A stretch of 57,098 nucleotides of DNA from a virus: the IMG/VR virus record IMGVR_UViG_3300042934_000352, positions 1-57,098 of that record; one strand, written 5' to 3'. Below are positions 22,697 through 32,590 of the stretch, piece after piece. A program made the translations under genes and the position numbers. Each line of letters begins with the position of its first letter. Positions within the stretch are counted from its first letter, which is position 1. Below the pieces are notes generated by a model, which ran no database searches, was not told where the DNA came from, and was given only the letters and a program-made list of their open reading frames with translations.

Positions 22697-25129
22697 CTAC
22701 CCGAACACAACATTGATATTTAATCCGAAAACTTGCGTACCTGTAAAATCAACCATTGAACCGGGTTCAAATGTCACTGTATTAGCCGATAACATCATAA
22801 TCCCATTCGAACTTTCGTAAATTCCTGAACCACCTGAAAATTTATACCACGCACTTGAAGTTATATCAGCAGTCATAGTACCAGCCGTAAGTTTATCCAC
22901 ACTAAGACTTTCAATCATCGCATTGGTGATTTTGGCTGTACCAGCTACTAATTGGTCAGTAGTGATACTATCAACGAATTGACCGTTAATTTTGGTTTTG
23001 TCACCTGTGAGGACGCTCTGACCATTTACCGTAATTTCTGTTGCGTCTAAACGACCTTTGAGGATTAATTCATCTTCGTTGCTGTCATAGTATAATTTGT
23101 CTTGGTACACACCGTTCACTTTCGCTTGAAACTTAAGACCGCTATCCACATCTAATAGGACACGTTTTTTACCATCATCTGTAGAAGTTATTGTAAAACC
23201 ATTGCCATCCATGACGTAATTCCCAGACTCATTCTGGATAACTAAATTATTACCAGCAATTATTTTTCCGTACAATCTTTCACTCACTACACCTTCTGAC
23301 GTTATTGCTGTCTTGAATGTGTTGGAATTATCATTGCTTAGCCCAATTACACCGTTGTTCATACGAATTAATTTGTTTGGGTCATCCGAACTCGTAATAG
23401 TAATTCCTCGACCATTTATTTCTACGGAGTTATTAAGTCCACCAAGTAGGGAACGTTTTGCACTATCCCAAGCATTGTTTATTAAATCACTAACATCATT
23501 TTTTACTGTGTTAATCTGATCCCACTTATACTTATTCATATTAACTCTATTTCCAGTTGAGATTGAACCGTACAATAGTTTGGCTAACTTATCCTCGTCA
23601 CGTTGAATATCCTTTGTATTAGCAAATGTGACATTAATATTAGATGATCCGTCATGATCAATTTCTAACTCAATCAACTGAGTTTCCACATCAATTCCAA
23701 ACCGTTCATAATCAATATAGAATTTATCGCCAATGACAACTTTTTTCCAATCCTGTTTACCTTCGAGCAACTTGAAAATATTGATGATGTTGGTTGTGAT
23801 AATTTCTTTCGGTTTCTTTAAATCTTCAAACACCTTTAGAGCATCATTATACAATTCTTCATCATTCGTATAATTTTGGTCTTCCCATTCTTCTTCAATA
23901 ATGTAATCGTCCAACTCTATAATTTGAGCTGCGGTTAGATTATTTTCAACGGAGAGGGTAGTTTTCAGATTCGCAATTTGCGTATCGACACCTTGAATTT
24001 GTGTGATAACTGTTGCGATTTCAGACTTCTTAGTAGCGATTAAACCATCTAATTCAGTCTTTCTAGCCAACTCAACACTTGCATCCGAACCAGTAGATTG
24101 TTTCAAGTCAATAGCGTTAAGCACTGTTTTTAACTCAGTCTCTAAGGCTACTAACTCGAAATCTTTCTGTATGAACTGACCTTCGTAAGTTTCCTTCTGA
24201 GATAGCAAACTATCAAAGCTTCCTTTGTTGCTCAGAATCACATTCTGATAGTCTAAGAGGGCATTACACAGGCTATCACTCATATATACGCTAGATGAAA
24301 GGACGTTTTTATTGGAATCACGTTGGAAGCCTTGCATGAAGTAGGATAAGTCCTCAATGTAATCCGTCCCTAATGGATTAATACGATTAATAGACAACCC
24401 ATCTTTACCGTACACTCTTAATCTAGTTACAATTTCATCCGACTTTTCTTCCTTGTTAATTGACTTCATATACTTACGTTCTGATACACGGAATCCTTTA
24501 TTGATACCGACATTTTCCTGTTTCACTAGGCTGAATGATTTATTAACCGTATCCCATTGAATAATTGCTCCGAATGTTTCAGCCACATTGAAAATTGCAT
24601 CGAGAAGGGTAGTACCTGAGAAATCGAATGAACGATATTTTGTAAGAAACTCTGAATCAATGTAACTTATTGACCAAGCCGAATCGGAAAGTAAGTCATT
24701 TAACACTTGTTGAGCATTGAGGGAATCTTTGACAAATTCACCGTTTAAGTAAACTCCTGCCCACGTTTTAATTTTCTTGTTCTTCAGTTGATAACCTAAA
24801 CTTTTTAATTGAACAGTAAGGAATGATTTACCGTCATCTGATGTGGCTTTTTGTAAGTTGGAAACAATGTACCATTCTATTTGATCACCAAATGTTGCTC
24901 GAATGTGATACATAGACTTTAACTTGTTGATGATAGGGTGCTTAATGGGATTCCCATCTTTATCAACCTTCATATAAGGAACAACAAAATCAATCTCATT
25001 TATTTGACCTAGTTTAATACGGGACTTACGGTTAAAAGCATCTGTTACACGCCCAACAATCGTTCGGTTAGGTTTAGCTATTTCTAATGTTAACTTTGGT
25101 AATAATTCGGGATGAACATATTCAATCAA
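22697..25129 (-). CDS. Tail tip protein Tal-like (prophage endopeptidase tail family)
   Basis: Residues 1-300 follow the Tal/gp44-like hub fold (KLTLEIAKPNRTIVGRVTDAF, VVPYMKVDKDG, WYIVSNLQKATSDDGKSFLTVQLKSLGYQL, LLDAIFNVAETFGAIIQWD). A coiled-coil segment lies near 315-400. The C-terminal half is a repetitive beta region (NGRGITITSSDDPNKLI, GNYVMDGNGFTITSTDDGK) as in tail spike stems. 810 aa is typical of Bacillus phages. It joins the tail tube to the host-binding parts. Start is TTG after AGGAGGTGAAAAGGA. Confidence 0.82.
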   Translation of the reverse strand: MIEYVHPELLPKLTLEIAKPNRTIVGRVTDAFNRKSRIKLGQINEIDFVVPYMKVDKDGNPIKHPIINKLKSMYHIRATFGDQIEWYIVSNLQKATSDDGKSFLTVQLKSLGYQLKNKKIKTWAGVYLNGEFVKDSLNAQQVLNDLLSDSAWSISYIDSEFLTKYRSFDFSGTTLLDAIFNVAETFGAIIQWDTVNKSFSLVKQENVGINKGFRVSERKYMKSINKEEKSDEIVTRLRVYGKDGLSINRINPLGTDYIEDLSYFMQGFQRDSNKNVLSSSVYMSDSLCNALLDYQNVILSNKGSFDSLLSQKETYEGQFIQKDFELVALETELKTVLNAIDLKQSTGSDASVELARKTELDGLIATKKSEIATVITQIQGVDTQIANLKTTLSVENNLTAAQIIELDDYIIEEEWEDQNYTNDEELYNDALKVFEDLKKPKEIITTNIINIFKLLEGKQDWKKVVIGDKFYIDYERFGIDVETQLIELEIDHDGSSNINVTFANTKDIQRDEDKLAKLLYGSISTGNRVNMNKYKWDQINTVKNDVSDLINNAWDSAKRSLLGGLNNSVEINGRGITITSSDDPNKLIRMNNGVIGLSNDNSNTFKTAITSEGVVSERLYGKIIAGNNLVIQNESGNYVMDGNGFTITSTDDGKKRVLLDVDSGLKFQAKVNGVYQDKLYYDSNEDELILKGRLDATEITVNGQSVLTGDKTKINGQFVDSITTDQLVAGTAKITNAMIESLSVDKLTAGTMTADITSSAWYKFSGGSGIYESSNGIMMLSANTVTFEPGSMVDFTGTQVFGLNINVVFG

Positions 25130-25142
25130 TCCTTTTCACCTC

Positions 25143-25916
25143 CTAGATGAACCGTTTAGATTGATAGGTAAAGGTAATCTTTGCGTTACCTGTGACTTTT
25201 AAGTTATTTGTTCCAGCTACAAGTGTAAGGAACTTATTATTGAAATTGTTGTAACGGTGAGTGTTAGGTAGGGAAGTGGCAATATCTTCGTTGTAACCGT
25301 CAATCGTAACGACTTCGCCATCTAACAAACCTGTGATTTTCGTTTCAACTTCTTCATAAGAGTGATTGATAATGGAAATGTCTCCTGTACCAGTTTTCTC
25401 TATTTTTATAGTAGGGAGACAGTCTGTGTGGCCGATATTGAATAATTCAATTTCTTGACCTAGAGTGTTGTTTGTAAATGTAAAATCTCTTTCATCAATC
25501 GGTGTGAATGAGAAAGGGGAGTTACATCTCATGTTTAGGGTAACGTAGCCTTGGGATAATCCAGCGTGAAATAATCTTGGATCACCTTCATAGACACAAT
25601 AGAATATACGACTAATATCTTCATCAAAAATAAGCGGTTGATATGTTTTTTGATTCAACCAACTGACTACTTCATGCAATTTAAACTCATCCCATTTATC
25701 CTCAAAAAAGATAGTGATAGGGAAGGAGAGGGGAGAGTATTTAAAGCCCATGAAATAAGGCTCATCTCTACCAAATGTTTCTTCTTCGATAATAGACCGA
25801 TTAGCCATGAAACTTTCTTCAAATAAACCCGAACTCATATGGACACGTAAGATGCCGAATTCACTTGTATGTCGATTTCCATACCAAAATCCAGTTGATT
25901 CGCTTATTGTAGACAT
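25143..25916 (-). CDS. Distal tail protein Dit
   Basis: Forms the hexameric ring below the tail tube. Typical features are the N-terminal STISESTGFWYGNRHTSEFGILRV strand-turn pattern and FMGFKYSPLSFPITIFFEDKW belt, then LVSWLNQKTYQPLIFDED-like text (here EVVSWLNQKTYQPLIF) that marks siphovirus tail family proteins. The C-terminal galectin-like part contains ITFTYQSKRFI. 257 aa is a normal length. It lies between tape measure and Tal, the standard order. Confidence 0.87.
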   Translation of the reverse strand: MSTISESTGFWYGNRHTSEFGILRVHMSSGLFEESFMANRSIIEEETFGRDEPYFMGFKYSPLSFPITIFFEDKWDEFKLHEVVSWLNQKTYQPLIFDEDISRIFYCVYEGDPRLFHAGLSQGYVTLNMRCNSPFSFTPIDERDFTFTNNTLGQEIELFNIGHTDCLPTIKIEKTGTGDISIINHSYEEVETKITGLLDGEVVTIDGYNEDIATSLPNTHRYNNFNNKFLTLVAGTNNLKVTGNAKITFTYQSKRFI

Positions 25917-25933
25917 TTATTCACCTCCAAAAG

Positions 25934-25959
25934 AAAAAGAGGAGCAATTAAGCCCCTCT
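25934..25959 (-). terminator. Minus-strand terminator after the tape measure gene
   Basis: AGAGGGGC (minus, 25959-25952) pairs with GCTCCTCT (25945-25938), then TTTTTC. The stem touches the tape measure stop codon and ends just before the Dit ribosome binding site. Confidence 0.75.
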
Positions 25960-28900
25960 ACAGTACACCTTTATTCTTTAATTTATTTACTAATGCGTTA
26001 CCTAAGTTGTCGATTTCTGCTCTCGTACCATTAAAATTCTCAATGTGAACAAGATTCTCGAAACTCATTCCTCCACTTGTAGCAGTTTGCTTAGGAATTA
26101 ATCCACTAATCATACCGCTAATAGATGAGAAGATATTCGGAATATTCTTAGGTGGAATTTGTAGCTCACCCGGAAGTGACTTAATCAACATTCCATTTGA
26201 ATCATTAAACATCTTATTCGCTAATTCTGCCAATCGACTACCTTTACCGCCAACAATTCCACCTTCATGGAAAACTCGACCAGTAGCAATTAGTTTACGT
26301 TCAATAATACGTTTCAATACATCTTCTGCACGTTTTAAGTTTTCAAATTCAGCGTTGACACGGAATCCACCATTATCACTTGAAACATTTGCTTTTTCTG
26401 CTCCGTATTGTAACTGTAGAATATCAGCCAATTCTGAAGCTTTTAACCCATCTTTAAATGTACCTGTGATTAGGTTTCCTTTGTTTGAAGTTGTGTTACC
26501 ACCTGTTGAACCTGTATTTCCTGTGTTTCCAGTATTAGTAGAAGGAGTAGGTGTATTTCTGCCCACTTCTAATCCTAAACTTGCCTGAGCATCTTGGACT
26601 GCGTTAATTGAATTAACAACATTCTGCCAACTAGCATCAATTTCCTTTGTTATGTCTTCGTTATACTTTGCGAATTCATCAAGGAAATTGTTTAGTTCAA
26701 TTTGAATATTCGCTAAGTTATCGTGAATGATTTCTTCACGTAAAGCAGCAAATCTTTCTTCATTGTTTAGCAATTCCGAATAATGACGGTCAGTAAGTTT
26801 ACGTTTGTCATCTAATGATTCTTTCTCATTATCATAGGAATCTTGTAAACTTTCCTTTTGCAACTCAATAGAACGGTCATGATTTTTCTCATCAATCTGC
26901 TCCATTAATTCAGCAAGTTGTTTCTGTAACTCTAACCGTTTCACTTTGGCCTCTTGTGAATCATCTAATGAAAGTCGGCTAATTTGAGTTTGAAGGGATA
27001 ACTGCTCCTTCTGCATTTTCGATAATTCTTTATTGTGATCACGAGCAGCTTCTTCCTTATCAAGTAAGGCAACTTTCTTTTGATAAGCTTTTTCGAGAGC
27101 ATCAATTTCATCGTCAATCGCAGCAAGTTTCAAGTCACGTTCAGTCTCAATAGCTTTCTTAACCGTTTCAATTACCTTGTCAGCCATTTCAGCTTTAGCT
27201 TCAGCAAGTGTTTGTTCATTATCACGAATAGCGTCCGTTAATTCGCCATATGAAATAGACAATTCATCGACTTTTTTCTTGAGATTGGCTTTTTCTTCAG
27301 CAGATAAGTTTTCAGTGCGAAGAGCTTTCTTTAACTCTTCACGTTCAAGAATAGTGAATTCCATTTTCTTTTTGTGAATGTCGTTTTGGAGTTTAAGTTC
27401 CGCTTCCCAATCCTTCGAGCCAACCTCATACATAGATTGTCTACGTTGAGAGTCTATGATTTGTTTGTCAAATTTGGATTGAGTTGCTGCGAAATTCTTT
27501 TGGACTTGCTCAATTTTCTTCGCTACTTTTTCCTGTACTTCGGCTAATTCGGCAAGTTTGGATTGGGCAATGTCTGTATTGATTTGGTCAAGGGAAGATT
27601 GGAAATCACGATTATTACTTGTTAAAGAAGAGATGGTTTTTTCATTATCATCAAATTCTTTCTTTAACTCGTTGTATAATCCCTTTTTCTCATTGTTGAG
27701 TTTAGTCGGATCACCCATACCTGAAATGATATTACTGATTTTCTGATTGCGTTCAGCTAAACGTTTCTGTTCAGCGTCATTTACTGTCATTAGATTCTTC
27801 AGAATAGGTTTCTGTTTCTCTAGTTCTTTACGATACGCTTCAGAAGTGTCTTTTAGTTTAGAAAGTTTATGTTCAGATGCGTCCAATTGGTCATTATACT
27901 TCGTTTGTTCTTTTTCATACTTAGATGATGTGTACAGTGATACAGGTGCGTCTCTTCGGCTAGAGGTATTACGTGTTTCTCTTTCTTTTTTCTTATCTTC
28001 TTGCTTAGGTTTATCAGGAGTTAAATACCCTGTAAAGTCGATACCTTTTGCAAGATCATCAATAGCTTTTTTATAGCTACCAGTCTCAACATCTAAATCC
28101 ACTTTAATTTTATTGATTCTATCCATTGCGTTGATTTTATCTTGCAAAGCATCCGTTATTTTGTTATCTTCATTCAGAACTAACTTATCTTTAGCATTAG
28201 CATCCTTAATTTGTTGTGCAATTTCATTGAATTTATCGACTATTTTTTGTAGGAATTCAAGTTCACTTTTTAAAATGTCGATACGATTCTTAGAAGCTTG
28301 AGCAGTTGCTAATAACATTGCTTGTTCTTGTGTAATTTTACCTTGAGCTAGTAATTCGAATGCTTGTTTCAATACTTCCGATGCTTTTATTTCATTTTGC
28401 ATAGCTTCAATATTTATTTCTTTACCTTTAACTAAATGAGGATAAAGTTCTGATAAATAACCAACCGCACTTGCTAACTCATTGGACGAATTCGCACTCA
28501 ACTTTTCAGCTTTAGATAACAGTTGGTAAACACCAATCGCTTCTTTTGCTTGTGTGAGTTGAGATTCAGAAACTCCTAATAATCGTTCTATTGCACTTCT
28601 AAGTTCGTCTGCTCCATCAGCAGCCCCACTAGTTGCGTCACCTAAATCGGCTATTTCCTCAGTCGGAGCAAATGCTAAAGCTGCTTTTAATTCTTCTTTG
28701 GTTTTACCTGTTGACTTAGATAATTTATCAAAATCAATGGATGCCATTACTGCCGCATTACCAGAATGTGTTAGGGAAGTTGCTATTTCGTCTACAATTT
28801 TATCACTTGTGCCTTTAGGAAGTAATTTAATGAGGGAGTTTCTTAGTTCTTCAAATGAACTTTTAACGTTTTCTTTATACTCTTCAAAATGGTCAGCACT

Positions 28901-30574
28901 CCAGTTACCATCCAAGTTATCTTGAAATTTAACAACTGCATCACTGTAATCTTTTAGAATACCGTTAAACTCACCGCTATTTAAGGCTAGTAATGTATTA
29001 TCAAAAGCTTTGCTAACCTTACCAGAAGTCATTTCTGATTCAGCGACAAACAATGTGAAATCATTGATAATTCCATTTGTAATTTTATTGGAATTAGCTC
29101 CTAATGCTTGATTGGCTTTAATCATTTCCATTGCTGATAAACGATGTGACATTTTAGCAGTTTCTAATTCGCCACCAAGCATTTGATATTTCTCAACAAC
29201 TTTTTCTAGGTCTTTGAACATTCCTTTTTCAAAGGAACTTACCTTTTTACCATCAGCTTGTTTCGCAAGAATTTCCTCATATTTCTTTATTGCATCTTCA
29301 ATCTTTGTGATACCATAGTCATCAATGTTAGTTCCTGTTAGAATCATTTCCATTGCATTTTCGGTATCTTTTATTAAATCTTTGGAGCTATCGTAATTTT
29401 CTTTAGCCTCTGTTCTGTTTTTAATAGCATCTAATTTTTCCTGAACAGCAATCTGTTTTTCTAATAAGTCGATTTGACTTCTAATTTTTTCACTACTACC
29501 GAGTATTTTGTTGCCGTATTGATCTTCACCTACGACAAGTTCAGGCATCAGACGTGCCAATTCATTTCTTACTGAGTTAAACTCTTGTAAGTCTTCAAGT
29601 TTATAATCCTGTTTACTAACAACTTCACTTAATCTCTCATATTCTTCTGCTAGAACGCCAACTTCATTTTTACTAGCTTTATAGCTTTCAGTTAAATCCT
29701 TAGTTTTTCTTTCAAATTCTTCTAGTCGTTCTCTTGCTTTACCCATTGACTTAAGTAGAGCTTCAACACCAAAACTAATACCAACAATAACTGCACCAAT
29801 TCCAGTAGAAATTAGTGTAGCTCTCAATGCTTTAGATGTAATTCCTACAGCAGTTAATGCCCGACCAAACATATGTGTTTCAGCAGCCATTAATTTTACT
29901 TGTGTTCTAAATGTTGTACTCATCAACATTGTAGAAGTTGTGATTAATCCCATTATTAAAGGTAGTCCACCAAGGTTTTTCACTAACCAAGTAACACCTT
30001 CTGCAACTGTTTTTAAGCCTTTCATTGACTGAATAAATCCCTCTGTAATGAATGCCTCTCCCATACTCAAAGCTAATTCCTCGAAACTTTGTTTCATTAA
30101 ATTAATTCTAGCTTGAAGTGATTTCATGTATTGGTCATTCTCACGAGAAGCAGAGCCTAAACTATCCTTTGAATCGGTTAACATTTTCTCAAATAAATGC
30201 CAATTATCCAATAGGGCGGTCATTCTACTGATATGATATTTACCAGCTAAACCTTCCATTACCGCAGCTTTTTCAACAGTGCTAATGTGTTTTACTTTTT
30301 CAGCAATTTCACTGTATAAATCAACAGCGTTACGCATATCACCAGTATTTTGATCAATGAATTGTACATTCAACATCTTCATCGCATCTTGTGCTGGTTG
30401 ACCTAAAAGACGAGGGAGGACACTTTTCACAAAGTTACCAACCTCATTACCACTTTGTTTAGTGGCAGCCGTTACTGTTCCAATTATCGCATTTAGTTGA
30501 TCCATATCTAATCCAAATGCATTAGCAGTCGCTCCAGCTTTTGCCATACCTTGTGCCAATTTTTCTACAGTTGT
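25958..30574 (-). CDS. Tape measure protein, exon 3 (residues 456-1993)
   Basis: The tape measure protein sets tail length and helps DNA entry. This exon opens with TTVEKLAQGMAKAGATANAFG, the conserved TMP core sequence, followed by TVTAATKQSGNEVGNFVKSVLPRL. Hydrophobic segments near its start (LGGLPLIMGLITTSTMLM, ALRATLISTGIGAVIVGIS) may span the membrane during ejection. Most of the rest is coiled coil, with a Gly/Thr/Asn linker (NTGNTGNTGSTGG) before the C-terminal domain. The frame joins exon 2 at 30848 after removal of the intron 30575-30847. The apparent start TTG 30559 is inside the exon and is not a real start. Confidence 0.88.
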   Translation of the reverse strand, partial: TTVEKLAQGMAKAGATANAFGLDMDQLNAIIGTVTAATKQSGNEVGNFVKSVLPRLLGQPAQDAMKMLNVQFIDQNTGDMRNAVDLYSEIAEKVKHISTVEKAAVMEGLAGKYHISRMTALLDNWHLFEKMLTDSKDSLGSASRENDQYMKSLQARINLMKQSFEELALSMGEAFITEGFIQSMKGLKTVAEGVTWLVKNLGGLPLIMGLITTSTMLMSTTFRTQVKLMAAETHMFGRALTAVGITSKALRATLISTGIGAVIVGISFGVEALLKSMGKARERLEEFERKTKDLTESYKASKNEVGVLAEEYERLSEVVSKQDYKLEDLQEFNSVRNELARLMPELVVGEDQYGNKILGSSEKIRSQIDLLEKQIAVQEKLDAIKNRTEAKENYDSSKDLIKDTENAMEMILTGTNIDDYGITKIEDAIKKYEEILAKQADGKKVSSFEKGMFKDLEKVVEKYQMLGGELETAKMSHRLSAMEMIKANQALGANSNKITNGIINDFTLFVAESEMTSGKVSKAFDNTLLALNSGEFNGILKDYSDAVVKFQDNLDGNWSADHFEEYKENVKSSFEELRNSLIKLLPKGTSDKIVDEIATSLTHSGNAAVMASIDFDKLSKSTGKTKEELKAALAFAPTEEIADLGDATSGAADGADELRSAIERLLGVSESQLTQAKEAIGVYQLLSKAEKLSANSSNELASAVGYLSELYPHLVKGKEINIEAMQNEIKASEVLKQAFELLAQGKITQEQAMLLATAQASKNRIDILKSELEFLQKIVDKFNEIAQQIKDANAKDKLVLNEDNKITDALQDKINAMDRINKIKVDLDVETGSYKKAIDDLAKGIDFTGYLTPDKPKQEDKKKERETRNTSSRRDAPVSLYTSSKYEKEQTKYNDQLDASEHKLSKLKDTSEAYRKELEKQKPILKNLMTVNDAEQKRLAERNQKISNIISGMGDPTKLNNEKKGLYNELKKEFDDNEKTISSLTSNNRDFQSSLDQINTDIAQSKLAELAEVQEKVAKKIEQVQKNFAATQSKFDKQIIDSQRRQSMYEVGSKDWEAELKLQNDIHKKKMEFTILEREELKKALRTENLSAEEKANLKKKVDELSISYGELTDAIRDNEQTLAEAKAEMADKVIETVKKAIETERDLKLAAIDDEIDALEKAYQKKVALLDKEEAARDHNKELSKMQKEQLSLQTQISRLSLDDSQEAKVKRLELQKQLAELMEQIDEKNHDRSIELQKESLQDSYDNEKESLDDKRKLTDRHYSELLNNEERFAALREEIIHDNLANIQIELNNFLDEFAKYNEDITKEIDASWQNVVNSINAVQDAQASLGLEVGRNTPTPSTNTGNTGNTGSTGGNTTSNKGNLITGTFKDGLKASELADILQLQYGAEKANVSSDNGGFRVNAEFENLKRAEDVLKRIIERKLIATGRVFHEGGIVGGKGSRLAELANKMFNDSNGMLIKSLPGELQIPPKNIPNIFSSISGMISGLIPKQTATSGGMSFENLVHIENFNGTRAEIDNLGNALVNKLKNKGVL

Positions 30575-30847
30575 CTTTATGTTCCATTAAGTTCGCTACA
30601 CTTAATGCGTTCTCTTATGAACTGCTACATGTCGCCATATAGAACAGACTATATCAAAAACTCAATGAGTTCCTTCCCGTTTCCCGTTTCCCTATCCGAA
30701 GATAGCCCTCAATCGCTTAGGGGGTACGTCTTTCGACTAGTCGTTACACCTTCCTCAATAGAGGCTTGGCTCGGTATTATCTCAAGAGACTTTCACCGAA
30801 TTAGAGAAGTTTAGATATGGTATCACTACCATAAATGCCTAATATTA
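30575..30847 (-). other. Group I intron 2 in the tape measure gene (273 nt, no ORF)
   Basis: On the minus strand the segment contains the group I core: GAGCCAAGCC, GUGUAACGACUAG (R element) and UUGAUAUAGUCUG (S element). The 5' exon ends ...AACGCU, a required U; GGC within the intron (30837-30835) pairs with it including the U-G at the splice site, with one C-A mismatch further up. The intron ends in G (30575). Removal joins NISNKNA to TTVEKLAQG in frame. No endonuclease ORF is present. Confidence 0.85.
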
Positions 30848-31247
30848 AGCGTTTTTGTTAGAAATATTATTCCAAGAATCTATAACTTTCATGGAATTTT
30901 TCGTTTCTAAGTTAAATTGCACCATTGCAGAAGTTAAATATTCGGCTGCTTGGCCTGCTGAAACCTCACCTACGTTTGAGGTAATTAGACCTGCTTCCCC
31001 AAGATTAATTAAGTCTTGTTCCTTATAACCTTGTCGAGCGAATTCACCATATGCGTCTAATACTTCGGTCAATGTTTTACCAAATTTAGCAGCACTCGAA
31101 CTAGCATTGTCCATAATTTTAGCGAAATTTGTCTCTTCCGACATTACTTTTTTCAAATTCGTTAAACGAGTATCCACGTCAATTATTATTCCGACAGTAC
31201 TCTGAAGTGCCTGAATTGACCCATAAAATGCCGTTGTAGCTGCCATC
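30848..31247 (-). CDS. Tape measure protein, exon 2 (residues 322-455)
   Basis: 133 full codons plus the last base of codon 322. It encodes MAATTAFYGSIQALQSTVG and VDTRLTNLKKVMSEE, classic tape measure core motifs, and ends SWNNISNKNA. The following in-frame TAA belongs to intron 2. The ATG at 31246 is simply the second codon of the exon and has no ribosome site. Confidence 0.88.
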
Positions 31248-31571
31248 CATTGTTTGTATTAATTATCAATCGTGCTTTTGATAACTCACCAATTAAGGTG
31301 ACTATATGTTTCCATATAGACTAGACCATATCTTGACATTTACATGTCCTTCCCGTTTCAGCTCGCCATTTGGCACTTGCAAGCCTACGATACTCCCAAT
31401 AAGGTTTCTCTGGTCGTTGAGCGTTCCTCTATTCAAGGCTTCGTTGCTGATTGCCCAATCCATTTAATTTTCAAACATTCACGCTTAGGCTTATTTCATC
31501 CTTACGTTGTAGTTTAAATGGCTCTAAGGGGTTTCCAGCAGTTAAAGAAGTTTTACTCCTGCATGAATTTT
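31248..31571 (-). other. Group I intron 1 in the tape measure gene (324 nt, no ORF)
   Basis: Minus-strand core elements: GGGCAAUCAGCAACGAAGCC (P/Q side), CUCAACGACCAGAGAAACC (R) and UCAAGAUAUGGUCUAGUC (S). The 5' exon ends UCCUGU, which pairs with GCAGGA inside the intron, giving P1 with the required U-G at the cleavage site. The intron ends in G (31248). The junction restores codon 322 as GT+G (Val) and reads FPV-MAATTAFYG. Strongly supported by sequence, pairing and frame together. Confidence 0.9.
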
Positions 31572-32536
31572 ACAGGAAATTTAACCATCGCTGTTCTGAA
31601 TGCATCCATCATCGTCATTGATGAACGTGCAGTTTCTTTCGCTGAATTTTGGAAACTTTTTAATTGCTTCTCCATATGTTTAAGCGAATTACCAGCGTTA
31701 GTAGCAGTAGGGTCAATTTTTTCTAATGACTTTATTAATGCATTTACACCTGAACCATCAACTGTTTTTGAATGTGTTCTGAGTAGGTTTTTAGAATTCG
31801 AGATAAGCTTTTCTTGTAACGTCTTATTGTCGGCTTCTTTATTGAGATTGATGACAGCCTGACGTACTTTATCAATTTCTTTAGCATTCCTAGCACCATT
31901 GATAGCGTTATTTAACTTATTAAACATATCAGTAGTGAGTTTACCTTGATCATATAGCTTAACTAAAGATTCTCTAGTTTTATCTAAAGTTTTACCAGAG
32001 GTGTCAGCAACAGTGCTACCTGTTACTTTTCTCTCGTTGTTGTAATTAATAGTAGTACCAATACTACCATCTTTAAAAGTTTGAGAGCCACCAGTTAAAT
32101 TACCTTTACCATCAAACTTTTGTACTTCTTTTTGCTTTTGTCCTAATTTAGTAGTGGCGTCTATTAATTCACCAACAGCTTTGGTTTCCTTTTTAGTTGA
32201 TTCGGTACGCTTATCGGTTATGGTTTTTACTTTCTCAATGATTTCGCCACTTTTTAGATACTGTTTTGTTATTTCTTTTGTTACTCCATTGACATCCTTT
32301 AGGATTTCTTTCTCTTCCCGTATAACCTTATTTAAATCTTTAGCAACAACTCTATGATTTTCCATTGCCTTAGAGAAGTCAGTTAGAGTTTTTACGATTT
32401 TGTCATCTAATTCAACATTCAATTTAAGTTTGTTAATCTTTTTTTCGATACCCTTTAATGCAGTGTTGATCTCACCGATAGTAGCACCAACATTAAGCGT
32501 ACCAATTATTTTTAATCTTAAGTCGTTTCCTGCCAT
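31572..32536 (-). CDS. Tape measure protein, exon 1 (residues 1-321 plus part of 322)
   Basis: Start ATG 32536 follows AAAGGAGCGTCTAT. The N terminus (AGNDLRLKIIGTLNVGATIGEINTALKGIEKKI) is the usual tape measure opening, then a long helical/coiled-coil region rich in Lys and Glu. The exon ends MMDAFRTAMVKFPV at 31572. If unspliced, translation stops at TAA after FMQE within the intron, so the gene needs splicing to make a functional protein. Confidence 0.88.
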
Positions 32537-32553
32537 ATAGACGCTCCTTTCTT

Positions 32554-32590
32554 AAAATAAAAAAAGAAGCGTCTAAGTCAGACACTTCTT
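32554..32590 (-). terminator. Minus-strand terminator before the tape measure gene
   Basis: AAGAAGUGUCU (32590-32580) pairs with AGACGCUUCUU (32574-32564), 11 pairs with one U-G, followed by TTTTTTTATTTT. It overlaps the stop of the membrane protein gene. Confidence 0.8.

Noticed and set aside
30551-30814. Plus-strand 87-residue open frame inside intron 2
   Set aside because: It is antisense to the intron, has no ribosome binding site and no protein pattern; the minus-strand group I core explains the sequence.
31518-31862. Plus-strand 114-residue frame over tape measure exon 1 and intron 1
   Set aside because: Shadow of the tape measure coding strand; the composition is that of a reversed coiled coil.
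25958-32536. Tape measure gene as a pseudogene broken by stops
   Set aside because: Both breaks carry group I intron cores and correct splice-site pairing, and the joined frame restores conserved motifs.
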